Origin: SG8-30 sp964406445
GTDB lineage: Bacteria > Pseudomonadota > Gammaproteobacteria > Steroidobacterales > Steroidobacteraceae
Reading direction: 5' to 3'
Length of the DNA stretch: 64,000 bases
NCBI GenBank assembly: GCA_964406445.1
Contig: CAYORU010000016.1
Coordinates: 1 to 64,000, forward strand
Position numbers and translations under genes: made by a program. The notes under the pieces were generated by a model. It was not told the DNA's origin. It searched no databases and saw nothing but the letters and a program-made list of their open reading frames with translations. Of the stretch, positions 1 to 9,349 are shown piece after piece; within the stretch, counting starts at the first letter, position 1; the number at the start of each line of letters is the position of its first letter.

Positions 1-1
1 C

Positions 2-832
2 ACCGCGGTGCGCCCGATGAAGGACGGCGTGATCGCCGACTTCACCTACACCGAGAAGATGCTGCAGTACTTCATCGGCAAGGTGCACGGCAACCGCTGG
101 CTCAGGCCGAGCCCGCGGGTCCTGATCTGCGTGCCCTTCGGGTCGACTCAGGTCGAGCGGCGCGCCATCCAGGAGTCCGCCGAGGGCGCCGGCGCGCGGC
201 GCGTCGACGTGATTCCCGAGCCGATGGCGGCGGCGGTCGGCGCGGGCCTGCCCGTCCACGAGGCCTGCGGCTCGATGGTGCTCGACATCGGCGGCGGCAC
301 CTCCGAGGTCGCGATCATCTCGCTGAACGGCATCGTCTACGCCGAATCGGTGCGCATCGGCGGCGACCGTTTCGACGACGCGATCATCCAGTACGTGCGC
401 CGCAACTACGGCATCCTGATCGGCGAGACCACCGCCGAGCGGATCAAGATCGAGATCGGCTCGGCCTATCCCGGCCAGCAGGTCAGGGAGATGTCGGTCA
501 AGGGCCGCAACCTCTCCGAGGGCGTGCCGCGCAGCTTCACGCTCAACTCGAACGAGATCCTCGAGGCCCTGCAGGAGCCCCTGCAGGGCATCGTCCAGGC
601 GGTCAAGAAGGCCCTCGAGCAGACCCCGCCCGAGCTCGGCGCCGACGTCGCCGAGCGCGGCATCGTGCTGACCGGTGGCGGCGCCCTGCTGAAGGACATC
701 GACAAGCTGCTGATGGAGGAAACGGGCCTGCCGGTCATCGTCGCCGAGGACCCGCTCACCTGCGTCGCGCGCGGCGGCGGCCGGATCCTCGAGCTGACCG
801 AGGAACACCCCGGGCTGTTCGGGCTGCACTGA
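2..832 (+). CDS. mreB: Rod-shape determining protein MreB (5' truncated by window edge)
   Basis: Bacterial actin that forms membrane-associated filaments and positions the elongasome. The frame is open to the first base, and the first residues visible (TAVRPMKDGVIADF) align internally with MreB, so roughly the first 70 residues of a protein usually near 347 residues are missing. The actin ATP-binding motifs are visible: DIGGGTSEVAIISL in the middle and VLTGGGALLKDID near the C-terminus. It heads the mreB-mreC-mreD-mrdA-rodA series, as in most rod-shaped proteobacteria. Identification is secure; only the start is unseen. Confidence 0.97.
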   Translation, partial: TAVRPMKDGVIADFTYTEKMLQYFIGKVHGNRWLRPSPRVLICVPFGSTQVERRAIQESAEGAGARRVDVIPEPMAAAVGAGLPVHEACGSMVLDIGGGTSEVAIISLNGIVYAESVRIGGDRFDDAIIQYVRRNYGILIGETTAERIKIEIGSAYPGQQVREMSVKGRNLSEGVPRSFTLNSNEILEALQEPLQGIVQAVKKALEQTPPELGADVAERGIVLTGGGALLKDIDKLLMEETGLPVIVAEDPLTCVARGGGRILELTEEHPGLFGLH

Positions 833-834
833 GC

Positions 835-855
835 CCCCGCGCGGAAGGCGCGGGG
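835..855 (+). terminator. GC stem-loop between mreB and mreC, no U-tract
   Basis: A perfect 8-bp stem (CCCCGCGC / GCGCGGGG) with a 5-nt GGAAG loop begins three bases after the mreB stop. No run of T follows, so it is not a classical intrinsic terminator. It may attenuate read-through or stabilise the mreB 3' end, which would suit the higher MreB level needed relative to MreCD (inference). Confidence 0.4.
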
Positions 856-918
856 CACGCGCCGCTGGTGTACATTTGAGCGCAACTTCTCCCCTCGCCT
901 GCCGGGGCTGACCGCGCC

Positions 919-1938
919 TTGTCGCCGATCCAGGACCAGGACCACCGGCCACTGTTGCTGGAAGGCCCCTCGCTGGGCCTCAGGCTCGCTGTGCTGAGCC
1001 TCCTTTCGGTCGCGATCATGGTCGCCGACCACCGCGGCCGCTACCTCGCCGCGCTGCGCGGCGCGATCACGGCCGCGGCCTACCCGGTGCAGCGCGCGGT
1101 GGACATGCCGTTCACCGCCTGGGAGTCGCTCGGCGGCGAGATGAAGAGCCGCGCCGAGCTGCAGGCCGACAACGTCGAGCTGCAGGCCGAGAACCTGAAG
1201 CTCAAGCTGAAGCTCATGCGCTTCGACTCGCTGGAGCGCGAGAACATGCGCCTACGCGCGGCCAGCGAGGGCTCCTCGCGGGTCGTGCAGCGCTCGCTGG
1301 TCGCTGAGATCATGAAGGTGGACCTCGACCCGTTCCGGCAGCGGGTGCTGGTCAACAAGGGCTCCCGCGACGGCGTCTACCGTGGCCAGGCCGCCCTCGA
1401 CGCGAGCGGCATCTTCGGGCAGGTGACCCGGGTCGGGCCGGTCAGCGCCGAAATCATCATGGTCTCCGACCCGGAGCACGCCATTCCGGTGGCGGTGAAC
1501 CGCACCGGCGTGCGCACGATCGCGGTCGGGACCGGGCGCGCGGACCGGCTGTCGCTGCCCTATCTGCCGCGCAACGCCGACCTCGAGGCCGGCGACCTCG
1601 TCGTCACCTCGGGCCTCGGCGGGGTCTTCCCACCCGGCTATCCCGTCGCGCGCGTCCTCGAGGTCAACCGCAACCCGGCACAGCCGCTGCTCGAGGTGGT
1701 GGCCGAGCCGCTGGCCGCGCTCGACCGGGATCCGGAGGTGCTGCTCGTCTGGTTCGACCGGCAGGTCGTCGAGCCCGAACCTCCGGCGGCCCCGGCCGCC
1801 GATGCGCCGGCCGGGGCAGCTCCCGTGTCGCCCGCGCAGGGGCCGGCCAGGGCGCCGCCGCAGCCGGCCCCGGCGTCCCCTGCGCAGGCCGCGAGCGACG
1901 TGACGCAGCCCCCGGCTGCGCCGCCGGAGGCGCCCTGA
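919..1938 (+). CDS. mreC: Cell shape-determining protein MreC
   Basis: Bitopic inner-membrane protein that links MreB to the periplasmic wall synthases PBP2 and RodA. The 339-residue product has a short cytoplasmic N-terminus, one membrane segment at about residues 16-34 (LRLAVLSLLSVAIMV), a charged coiled coil at about 70-115, the beta-rich MreC core to about 275, and an Ala/Pro-rich tail of about 60 residues that is probably disordered. The start is a TTG at 919; no better ATG or GTG lies upstream of the membrane segment. Its stop overlaps the mreD ATG by one base. Confidence 0.94.
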   Translation: MSPIQDQDHRPLLLEGPSLGLRLAVLSLLSVAIMVADHRGRYLAALRGAITAAAYPVQRAVDMPFTAWESLGGEMKSRAELQADNVELQAENLKLKLKLMRFDSLERENMRLRAASEGSSRVVQRSLVAEIMKVDLDPFRQRVLVNKGSRDGVYRGQAALDASGIFGQVTRVGPVSAEIIMVSDPEHAIPVAVNRTGVRTIAVGTGRADRLSLPYLPRNADLEAGDLVVTSGLGGVFPPGYPVARVLEVNRNPAQPLLEVVAEPLAALDRDPEVLLVWFDRQVVEPEPPAAPAADAPAGAAPVSPAQGPARAPPQPAPASPAQAASDVTQPPAAPPEAP

Positions 1939-2417
1939 TGGTCGGCCGGCGCGGCGTCGGCTGGCCTACCCTCGTCGGGCTCCTGCTCGCGGCCCTCGCC
2001 GCCCTCATCGTTCCGCTGCCCTGGTTCCTCGCGCCGCTGCGCCCCGATTTCGCGGCGCTGGTGGTGCTTTGGCTGTGCCTCGTCTCGCCGCGGCCGGCGC
2101 GCCTCGCGGTCGCCTTCGTCGCCGGTCTGGCGGTGGACGCGGTGCACGGCCTGCTGCTCGGCCAGCACGCGCTCGCCTTCATCGTGATGGCGTACCTGGC
2201 GCTCAAGCTTCGCCTGAGGATCCGCGCCTTTCCGCTGCTGCAGCAGACGGCGGTCGTGTTCGCCCTGCTCGCGCTCAGCGAGTTCATCGTATTCTGGATC
2301 GACGGCGTGACCGGCCACGCGGTGACCCAGTGGACCCGCTGGCTCGGGGTGCTCGTCGGCGCGGCCTTCTGGCCGCTGCTCGTCGGGCTGCTCGAGCGCC
2401 ACCTGCCGCGGTCCTGA
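1938..2417 (+). CDS. mreD: Rod shape-determining protein MreD
   Basis: Small polytopic inner-membrane partner of MreC in the elongasome. The 159 residues are very hydrophobic, with about five membrane segments, and include the MreD-like RPDFAALVVLWLCL and a middle stretch with AVDAVHGLLLGQHAL. The length matches the family. The ATG overlaps the mreC stop as TGATG, implying translational coupling. Identification rests on the family pattern and on its position between mreC and mrdA. Confidence 0.92.
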   Translation: MVGRRGVGWPTLVGLLLAALAALIVPLPWFLAPLRPDFAALVVLWLCLVSPRPARLAVAFVAGLAVDAVHGLLLGQHALAFIVMAYLALKLRLRIRAFPLLQQTAVVFALLALSEFIVFWIDGVTGHAVTQWTRWLGVLVGAAFWPLLVGLLERHLPRS

Positions 2418-2424
2418 GGGACCG

Positions 2425-4356
2425 GTGCGCCGCGTCCGAATCAAGGACCTGTTCCGGGAGCAGCGGATCTTCGAGATCCGCGCGCTCGTCGCGGCCGCGG
2501 TGGTCGCGAGCCTGATGCTGGTCGTCGGCGGCCGGCTTTACTGGCTGCAGGTGGTGGACTACGAGCACTACGCGAGCCTCTCGCAAGGCAACCGCGTGCG
2601 GATCGAACCGCTGCCGCCGGATCGCGGGCTGCTGCTCGACCGCCACGGCCGCGTGATCGCGGAGAACACGCCGGCCTACCAGATCACGCTGACGCGCGAG
2701 CAGGTGCCGGACCTCGCCGCGACGCTGGCGAGGCTGGTCGAGATCGGGCTGGTGGACGCCGACCAGCGCGACCGCGTCGCGCGTCTCGTCCGCGAGCGGC
2801 CGGCCTTCGAGGCGGTGCCCATCCGCCTCCGGCTCACCGACGAGGAAGTCGGCCTGTTCGCAGTGCATCGCCACGAGTTGCCCGGGGTGGAACTGGCGAC
2901 GCGGGTCGCGCGCTACTACCCCTACGGCGCCGTGGGCGTGCATGCCATCGGCTACGTCGGCTCGATCAGCGAGGACGATCTCAAGCGCATCAACAAGGAC
3001 GACTACTTCGGCACCGCGGCGATCGGCAAGATCGGCCTGGAGCACAGCTACGAGGACCGCCTCCACGGGCGAGGCGGCTTCCGCGAGGTCCTCGTCAACG
3101 CCAAGGGCCGCAGCGTGCAGATGCTCGGTGGCGCGGAGCCGGACCTGCGCCTGCGCCCGCCGCACGCCGGCGAGGACCTCCAGCTCGCGCTCGACATCGA
3201 GCTGACGCGCGTGGCGGAGGAGGCGCTCGGCGAACAGCGCGGCGCGGTGGTGGCGCTCGATCCCTGGAGCGGCGACGTGCTGGCGTTGGCGAGCACGCCG
3301 ACCTACGACCCGAACCTGTTCGCGAGGGGCATCTCGAGTGTCGACTACCGGGCGCTGACCGCCGATCCCGACCAGCCGCTCTACAACCGCGCGATGCGCG
3401 GCACCTACCCGCCGGGCTCCACGATCAAGCCGCTGATGGCGCTGGCGGGCCTCGAGACCGGCGTGGTGAGGCCCGAGGACAGGATCTTCTGCCCCGGCGC
3501 CTATTCGCTGCCCGGCTCGCGCCATCGCTACCGGGACTGGAAGCGCGAGGGCCACGGCACGGTCGCGATGCAGGATGCGGTCGCGTCCTCCTGCGACGTG
3601 TACTTCTACCGCCTCGCCAACACGATGGGCATCCAGCGCATCCACGACTTCATGGCGAAGATCGGCTTCGGCGCACGCACCGGGATCGACATCGACGGCG
3701 AGCGGCCGGGCATCATGCCATCGCCGGCCTGGAAGAAGCAGTCCTTCCGCCAGCGCGAGATGCAGGTCTGGTTTCCCGGCGAGACCGTGATCGTGGGCAT
3801 CGGCCAGGGCTACTGGACGGCGACGCCGCTGCAGCTCGCCCACGCCACCGCCGTGCTGGCCACCCGCGGCAAGCACTTCGCGCCGCGCCTGGTCAACGGC
3901 ATCCGCGATCCGCGCACGGGGAAGACCGCGCCGGTCCCTCCCCGGCCGCTGCCCTCGGTCGAACTCGAGAATCCCGCCAACTGGGAGGTCATCGTGGACG
4001 CGATGGTGGCCGTCACGTCCGGGCCGCGCGGCACGGCGACGCGCGCGGCGCGCGGGGCCGCCTACACCATCGCCGGCAAGACCGGTACCGCGCAGGTGTT
4101 CAGCCTCGGGCAGAACGAGAAGTACAACGAGGCCGAGATCGCCGAGCGGCTGCGCGACCACGCCCTGTTCGTCGCCTTCGCGCCGGCGGAGGAGCCGAGC
4201 ATCGTCGTCGCCGTGCTGGTGGAGAACGGCGGCAGCGGCAGCGGCACGGCCGCGCCCGTCGCCCGCAAGGTCTTCGACGCCTACCTGAGCGGCGCGACCG
4301 CCGGGAAGGACGCGGAATCAGGCGCGCCCGGGGCGGCGCCGGGGGGCAGCCAGTGA
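2425..4356 (+). CDS. mrdA: Penicillin-binding protein 2, peptidoglycan transpeptidase
   Basis: Elongation-specific class B transpeptidase that cross-links new peptidoglycan with RodA. The 643-residue protein has one N-terminal membrane anchor (about residues 25-45), the PBP dimerisation domain, and a C-terminal transpeptidase domain. The three active-site boxes are visible: S332-TIK (nucleophile serine), S389-C-D (the SxN-box variant) and K552-TGT. GTG start at 2425, seven bases after mreD. The length is close to the 633 residues of E. coli PBP2. The last codons overlap the rodA start. Confidence 0.96.
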   Translation: MRRVRIKDLFREQRIFEIRALVAAAVVASLMLVVGGRLYWLQVVDYEHYASLSQGNRVRIEPLPPDRGLLLDRHGRVIAENTPAYQITLTREQVPDLAATLARLVEIGLVDADQRDRVARLVRERPAFEAVPIRLRLTDEEVGLFAVHRHELPGVELATRVARYYPYGAVGVHAIGYVGSISEDDLKRINKDDYFGTAAIGKIGLEHSYEDRLHGRGGFREVLVNAKGRSVQMLGGAEPDLRLRPPHAGEDLQLALDIELTRVAEEALGEQRGAVVALDPWSGDVLALASTPTYDPNLFARGISSVDYRALTADPDQPLYNRAMRGTYPPGSTIKPLMALAGLETGVVRPEDRIFCPGAYSLPGSRHRYRDWKREGHGTVAMQDAVASSCDVYFYRLANTMGIQRIHDFMAKIGFGARTGIDIDGERPGIMPSPAWKKQSFRQREMQVWFPGETVIVGIGQGYWTATPLQLAHATAVLATRGKHFAPRLVNGIRDPRTGKTAPVPPRPLPSVELENPANWEVIVDAMVAVTSGPRGTATRAARGAAYTIAGKTGTAQVFSLGQNEKYNEAEIAERLRDHALFVAFAPAEEPSIVVAVLVENGGSGSGTAAPVARKVFDAYLSGATAGKDAESGAPGAAPGGSQ

Positions 4357-5489
4357 TGCTCGGCGACTTCGGCACCGGCCGGGGGCGGGCGGCGCTCGGC
4401 CGCGGCGGCCGGCTGCTGCGGGCCCTGCACCTCGACGGGCCGCTGCTGCTCGGCCTCGGCGCGATCATCGCCTTCGGCCTGCTGGTGCTCTACAGCGCGC
4501 TCGGCGGGAACACGGCGCTGTGGCTGCGGCAGGTCGCCGGCGTCGCCATCGCCGTGACGGCGATGGTCGTGATGGCGCAGGTCCCGCCGCGGTTCATCCG
4601 CATGCTGACGCCGCTCGCCTACGCCGGCGGGCTGCTCCTGCTGCTGCTGGTGGCGCTGTTCGGCGACGTCTCGAAAGGCGCGCAGCGCTGGCTGGATCTC
4701 GGCGTGGTCCGCTTCCAGCCCTCCGAGATGATGAAGATCGCCGTGCCGCTCATGTGCGCCTGGTACGTCCACGAGCGGCCGCTGCCTCCGTCGCTGCCGC
4801 AGGTGGCGGTGGTCGCGCTGATCTTCCTGCTGCCGGCGGCCTTCATCGCCGAGCAGCCCGACCTGGACACGGCGCTGCTGGTCTGCGCCTCCGGCTTCTT
4901 CGTGCTGCTGCTCGGCGGTCTCCAGCTGCGCTGGCTCGCCGTCGGCGCGGCGCTCTTGCTCGCCGCCTTGCCGGTGGCCTGGCACCTGCTGCGCGACTAC
5001 CAGCGGCAGCGGGTGCTCACGCTTCTCGATCCGGAGAGCGATCCGCTCGGCGCCGGCTACCACATCATCCAGTCGCAGATCGCGATCGGCTCGGGCGGCG
5101 TGTTCGGCAAGGGCTGGATGAACGGCAGCCAGGCGCAGCTCGAGTTCCTGCCCGAGCGCTCGACCGACTTCATCTTCGCCGTCGCGGGCGAGGAGCTCGG
5201 GCTGCTGGGGCAGCTGACGCTGATCGCGCTCTACGTGCTGGTGCTCGGCAGGGCGCTGTTCCTCGCCGCGCAGTGCAACGACACCTTCGGCCGCCTCGTC
5301 GGCGGCAGCATCGCGCTGACGTTCTTCGTCTACGTGTTCGTGAACACCGGCATGGTGGTCGGGCTGCTGCCGGTGATGGGCCTGCCGCTGCCGCTCGTCA
5401 GCTACGGCGGCACGTCGATGGTGACCCTGCTGGCGGGCTTCGGTATCCTCCAGGGCCTGCACTCCCACCGGAAACTGGTGCGCTCATGA
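4353..5489 (+). CDS. rodA: Peptidoglycan glycosyltransferase RodA (SEDS family)
   Basis: SEDS-family polymerase that makes glycan strands from lipid II and works as a pair with PBP2. The 378 residues form about ten membrane segments and carry SEDS signatures: the region with GYHIIQSQIAIGSGG, the FLPERSTDFIFAVAGEELG loop, and a conserved C-terminal LPLPLVSYGGTSM. The ATG at 4353 overlaps the mrdA stop by four bases (ATGA), and the gene ends in the same kind of overlap with mltB. Confidence 0.96.
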   Translation: MMLGDFGTGRGRAALGRGGRLLRALHLDGPLLLGLGAIIAFGLLVLYSALGGNTALWLRQVAGVAIAVTAMVVMAQVPPRFIRMLTPLAYAGGLLLLLLVALFGDVSKGAQRWLDLGVVRFQPSEMMKIAVPLMCAWYVHERPLPPSLPQVAVVALIFLLPAAFIAEQPDLDTALLVCASGFFVLLLGGLQLRWLAVGAALLLAALPVAWHLLRDYQRQRVLTLLDPESDPLGAGYHIIQSQIAIGSGGVFGKGWMNGSQAQLEFLPERSTDFIFAVAGEELGLLGQLTLIALYVLVLGRALFLAAQCNDTFGRLVGGSIALTFFVYVFVNTGMVVGLLPVMGLPLPLVSYGGTSMVTLLAGFGILQGLHSHRKLVRS

Positions 5490-6484
5490 AGCCGACGGAA
5501 CGACTTCAGGCGCTGGGCCTCGCGCTGCTGTTCGCCGCGACCCCCGCCGCCGCCTTCGACGCGTCCCGCGAGGACGTCCGCGCCTTCGTCGACGAGATGA
5601 AGCTGAAGCACGGCCTCGACCCCGAGTGGCTCGATGAGGTCGTGGGCCGGGCGACGCGCCAGCAGCGCATCCTCGACCTGATCAGCCGGCCCGCCGAGCG
5701 GGTCAAGCCCTGGCACGAGTACCGCGACCACTTCCTGACCGAGCAGCGGGTCCGCGAGGGCGTGGAGTTCTGGATGCGCCACCGCGACCGCCTCGCGCGA
5801 CTCGAGCGCGAGACGGGCGTCGATGCGCGCATCGTGGTCGGCATCATCGGCGTGGAGACCTTCTATGGCCGGATCACCGGCAGCTTCAGCGTGCTCGACG
5901 CGCTCGCCACGCTCGCCTTCGATCATCCGCCGCGCAGCCCCTTCTTCCGCAGCCAGCTGGAGCACTTCCTGCTTCTCTCGCGCGAGGAATCGATCGACCC
6001 GTTCGCCGTCAAGGGCTCCTACGCGGGCGCGATGGGCGCGCCGCAGTTCATGCCCGGCAGCTATCGCGTGTACGCGGTCGACGGCGACGGCGACGGCAGG
6101 CGCGACCTCTGGGGCAGCTGGGACGACGTGCTGGCGAGCGTCGCCAACTATCTCGTCGAGCACGGCTGGCGGGGCGGGGAACCGGTGGTCGTCGCCGCCG
6201 ACCTCGACTACCCGGGCGTCGAGGGCCTGGTCGCCAACCGCCTCGCCCTAGAGAAGACCGTCGGGTCGCTGCGGGCGCTCGGCGTGCGGTTCGAGACGGC
6301 CCTGCCCGACGATGCGCCGGCGATGTTCGTGGACGTGGCCGGCGACGGGGGCCCCGAGCTGCGGGTCGGGTTCGCCAACTTCTACGCCATCACCCGCTAC
6401 AACCGCAGCGTGATGTACGCGCTCGCGGTCAACGACCTCGGTACGAGCATCGCCGCCCGGCTGCCGCCGGGCGACGCGGGTTGA
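5486..6484 (+). CDS. mltB: Lytic murein transglycosylase B
   Basis: Soluble or membrane-attached lytic transglycosylase that cleaves the MurNAc-GlcNAc bond to leave 1,6-anhydro ends. The 332 residues begin with a signal peptide (LALLFAATPAAAF). The catalytic glutamate is E124 in VGIIGVETFYGR, matching E. coli MltB, and the substrate-binding GAMGAPQFMPGSYR and an EF-hand-like DGDGDGRRDLW follow. No lipobox cysteine is seen, so it may be periplasmic rather than a lipoprotein. The ATG overlaps the rodA stop. Confidence 0.95.
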   Translation: MKPTERLQALGLALLFAATPAAAFDASREDVRAFVDEMKLKHGLDPEWLDEVVGRATRQQRILDLISRPAERVKPWHEYRDHFLTEQRVREGVEFWMRHRDRLARLERETGVDARIVVGIIGVETFYGRITGSFSVLDALATLAFDHPPRSPFFRSQLEHFLLLSREESIDPFAVKGSYAGAMGAPQFMPGSYRVYAVDGDGDGRRDLWGSWDDVLASVANYLVEHGWRGGEPVVVAADLDYPGVEGLVANRLALEKTVGSLRALGVRFETALPDDAPAMFVDVAGDGGPELRVGFANFYAITRYNRSVMYALAVNDLGTSIAARLPPGDAG

Positions 6485-7239
6485 GGGTGGTCCGCGGCGG
6501 CACCCTCCTGCTGGCGGTCCTGGTCGCGGGCTGCGCTGCCGCTCCGCCGCCGCGACCGCCGCCCGATCCCGCGGCCATCCCCGACGCGGTGCCGAGAGCC
6601 GAGCCGCGCGCCGCGCGCGGCAACCCGCCGTTCTACGAGGTGTTCGGGCGGCGTTACGTCGTGCTCGAAAGCGCCGAGGGTTTCGTCGAGCAGGGCGTCG
6701 CCTCGTGGTACGGCCCCGACTTCCACGGCAAGAGCACGTCCACGGGCGAGCCCTACGACATGTACGCCATGACGGCCGCCCACCCGACGCTGCCGCTGCC
6801 CTGCTACGTGCGGGTCACCAACCTGCAGAACGGCAGCAGCGTCGTGGTGAGGGTCAACGATCGCGGCCCGTTCAAGAAGAACCGCGTCATCGACCTGTCC
6901 TACGCGGCGGCGCTCCGGCTCGACATGGTCCGCGAGGGCACCGCGATGGTGGAAGTGCGCGTCGTGGGCCCCGGCGCCGCGCCGCCGGCCGCGGCCCCGG
7001 CCGCCGCCGGCTTCTACGCCCAGGCCGGCGCCTTCGGCGAGGAGTCGAATGCGCGTCGCCTCGCCGACCGGCTGGCGGCCGCGGGCCTCGCCGGCGTGGC
7101 GACCCTGCAGGCGAGCGTCGGTGGCCGTACGCTCCACCGCGTACGGGTCGGCCCGGTCGCGAGCGTCGAGGAATTCGACGCGCTGATCGAGCGGCTGCGC
7201 GTGCTGGGCCTCGCCGACGCGCGCCTCGCGCTCGACTGA
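6481..7239 (+). CDS. rlpA: Septal-ring lytic transglycosylase RlpA (lipoprotein with DPBB and SPOR domains)
   Basis: Outer-membrane lipoprotein that cleaves denuded glycan at the septum. The 252-residue product has a lipobox (LLAVLVAGC, lipid on the cysteine near residue 18), a double-psi beta-barrel at about 75-160 with ASWYGPDFHGKSTSTGE and RVNDRGPF, and a C-terminal SPOR domain at about 175-250 (FYAQAGAFGEESNARRLADR). The TTG at 6481 overlaps the mltB stop; a GTG two codons later (6487) is an equally possible start. Confidence 0.93.
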   Translation: MRVVRGGTLLLAVLVAGCAAAPPPRPPPDPAAIPDAVPRAEPRAARGNPPFYEVFGRRYVVLESAEGFVEQGVASWYGPDFHGKSTSTGEPYDMYAMTAAHPTLPLPCYVRVTNLQNGSSVVVRVNDRGPFKKNRVIDLSYAAALRLDMVREGTAMVEVRVVGPGAAPPAAAPAAAGFYAQAGAFGEESNARRLADRLAAAGLAGVATLQASVGGRTLHRVRVGPVASVEEFDALIERLRVLGLADARLALD

Positions 7240-7252
7240 GCGCCGCTACACG

Positions 7253-7275
7253 GCCCGCGCGCCGCGGGCTAGAAT
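7253..7275 (+). promoter_or_regulatory. Stem-loop followed by TAGAAT -10-like box ahead of dacA
   Basis: A perfect 7-bp stem (GCCCGCG / CGCGGGC, 3-nt loop) at 7253-7269 is followed directly by TAGAAT at 7270-7275, 58 bases before the dacA ATG. The same GG(C/G)TAGAAT arrangement occurs before the UspA gene. No good -35 box is seen. The hairpin may end rlpA transcripts while the box starts dacA. Confidence 0.35.
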
Positions 7276-7333
7276 TTCGCATCGCGCCGCGGCCCGCGCA
7301 CCCGCGTGTCCGCCCCGTCCCTTCACTGGAAGC

Positions 7334-8479
7334 ATGATGCCCAAGATCGTCCGTCGCTTGTCCCTGCCCCTCGCCCTGCTCGCCTCCACGCTCGCGCACG
7401 CGGCGCCCCTGCCGGTGCCGCCGCCGCCCCGGCCCGAGGTGCGCGCCTGGATCCTGATGGACGCGCAGAGCGGCCGCGTCATCACGAGCCACGACGCGGA
7501 CACCGCCCACGAGCCGGCGAGCCTCACCAAGCTTATGACCGGCTACGCGGTCTTCCACGCGATCCGGGACGGCCGGCTGTCTGCCGACACGGAGGTGCCG
7601 ATCAGCGTCCGCGCCTGGCGCGCCGAGGGTTCACGCAGCTTCGTCGACGTCAACACGCGGGTGCCGGTCGAGGTGCTGCTGCAGGGCATGATCGTGCAGT
7701 CCGGCAACGACGCCACGATCGCGCTGGCCGAGGCCGTCGCCGGCAGCGAGGAGACCTTTGCGGACCTCATGAACGAGTACGCGCGGCGGCTCGGCATGAA
7801 GAACTCGAACTTCGAGAACTCGACCGGCCTGCCGGGGCCGCGCCACCGCGTCTCGGCACGCGACATGGCACTCCTCGGTCGCGCGATCGTGCAGGAGTTT
7901 CCCGGCGAGTACCGGCGCTACTCGCAGCGCCAGTTCACCTGGAACGGCATCACCCAGCAGAACCGCAACGGGCTGCTGGACCGCGACCCGGCCGTGGACG
8001 GCATGAAGACCGGGCACACCGAGTCGGCCGGCTACTGCCTGGTGAGCTCGGCGCAGCGCGACGGCATGCGCCTCGTGGCCGTGGTCATGGGCGCGCAAAG
8101 CGTCAAGGCGCGCGAGGACGCGAGCCTGGCGCTCCTGAACTACGGCTTCGGCTTCTTCGAGACGCGCCGGCTGGAGCCCAAGGGCGCCGAGCTGGCCAGG
8201 CCGCGGGTGCTCAAGGCGCCCGGCGGGCATGCCGCGCTCGGCATCCGCGAGGAGCTCTACGCGACCGTGCCGCGCGGCCGCGCCCAGGAGATCACGCTCG
8301 ACCTCGAGCTGCAGGAGGGCCTGCGCGCGCCGCTTTCCGCCAGCGAGGCGGTGGGCCGCGTCGTGGCGCGCCTCGACGGCAAGCCGGTCGCGATCCAGAC
8401 GCTCTATCCGCTCGCCGACGTGCCGACGGGCGGCTTCTTCCGGCGCCTCTGGGACACGATCGTCGGCTGGTTCAGCTGA
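7334..8479 (+). CDS. dacA: D-alanyl-D-alanine carboxypeptidase (PBP5/6 family)
   Basis: Periplasmic, membrane-tethered class C PBP that trims the terminal D-Ala of pentapeptides. The 381-residue protein has a signal peptide (LALLASTLAHAA), the active-site S63-LTK (EPASLTKLM), the SGN motif (IVQSGNDAT) and KTG (GMKTGHTESAGY), then a beta-rich PBP5 C-terminal domain ending in an amphipathic helix (FRRLWDTIVGWFS) that would anchor it to the membrane. Two ATG codons abut at 7334/7337. Its stop is followed immediately by the GTG of the aminotransferase gene. Confidence 0.96.
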   Translation: MMPKIVRRLSLPLALLASTLAHAAPLPVPPPPRPEVRAWILMDAQSGRVITSHDADTAHEPASLTKLMTGYAVFHAIRDGRLSADTEVPISVRAWRAEGSRSFVDVNTRVPVEVLLQGMIVQSGNDATIALAEAVAGSEETFADLMNEYARRLGMKNSNFENSTGLPGPRHRVSARDMALLGRAIVQEFPGEYRRYSQRQFTWNGITQQNRNGLLDRDPAVDGMKTGHTESAGYCLVSSAQRDGMRLVAVVMGAQSVKAREDASLALLNYGFGFFETRRLEPKGAELARPRVLKAPGGHAALGIREELYATVPRGRAQEITLDLELQEGLRAPLSASEAVGRVVARLDGKPVAIQTLYPLADVPTGGFFRRLWDTIVGWFS

Positions 8480-9349
8480 GTGGCGGCGCCGGCGGGCATC
8501 GCCTGGCTCGACGGCCGCTTCCTGCCGCTCGCCGAGGCGCGGATCTCGCCGCTCGACCGAGGCTTTCTCTTCGGTGACGCCGTCTACGAGGTGCTGCCCG
8601 TGTACGGCGGGCGCGTGTTCCTGCTCGGGCCGCACCTCGCGCGGCTCGAGCGCAGCCTTGCGGCCCTCGGCATCCAGAATCCCTTCGATCCGGAGGGCTG
8701 GCAACGCCTGATCGGGGGGCTCATCGCGAAGAACGGGGGCGGCGACCTGCTCCTGTACCTGCAGGTGTCGCGCGGCATGGAGCCCGAGCGATCGCACGTG
8801 CCGCGCGGCTCGACGCCGACGGTGTTCGCGTTCGCGAGCGCCACGCCGCCACCACCCTTTGCGCCGCCGCCGGGCATCGCGGCGGTGACGGCCGAGGACA
8901 CGCGCTGGGCGCGCTGCGACATCAAGTCGACCGCGCTGCTCGCGAACGTGCTGCACAAGTGGCGGGCTGCCGAGGCAGGCGCCGTCGAGGCGCTGCTCCT
9001 GCGCGACGGCCAGCTGACCGAAGGGGCCTCCAGCAGCGTGCATGCGGTCGTGGACGACGCGCTGCTCACTCCGCCGCTGTCGGACGCGCTGCTGCCCGGC
9101 ACCACGCGCGAGCTGCTGCTCGAGCTCGCGCGCCGCTCTGGCCTCGAGAGCCGGATCGAGCCGATCAGCGAAGCGCAGCTGCGCTCGGCATCGGAAATCA
9201 TGGTCGCTTCGGCCGGCGGCGGCGTGCGCGCCGTCACCGCCCTCGACGGCCGGCCCGTCGGCAGCGGCCAGCCGGGGCCGGCATTCCTGAGGCTCTTCGC
9301 CGCACTGGTCGCCGCGCGCGCCGAGTTCTCCACGGAGCTTCCGCCATGA
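8480..9349 (+). CDS. dat: D-amino acid aminotransferase (class IV PLP enzyme)
   Basis: Fold-type IV PLP aminotransferase, probably interconverting D-alanine and D-glutamate via their 2-oxo acids. Visible features: SPLDRGFLFGDAVYEVLPVYGG near the N-terminus, the PLP lysine K149 in CDIKSTALLANVL, and EGASSSVHAV downstream. The 289-residue length is normal. The GTG start directly abuts the dacA stop, and the dacA-dat-ybeD-lipB order is conserved in many gammaproteobacteria. A branched-chain or aminodeoxychorismate role is less likely, given the D-Ala context. Confidence 0.88.
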   Translation: MAAPAGIAWLDGRFLPLAEARISPLDRGFLFGDAVYEVLPVYGGRVFLLGPHLARLERSLAALGIQNPFDPEGWQRLIGGLIAKNGGGDLLLYLQVSRGMEPERSHVPRGSTPTVFAFASATPPPPFAPPPGIAAVTAEDTRWARCDIKSTALLANVLHKWRAAEAGAVEALLLRDGQLTEGASSSVHAVVDDALLTPPLSDALLPGTTRELLLELARRSGLESRIEPISEAQLRSASEIMVASAGGGVRAVTALDGRPVGSGQPGPAFLRLFAALVAARAEFSTELPP

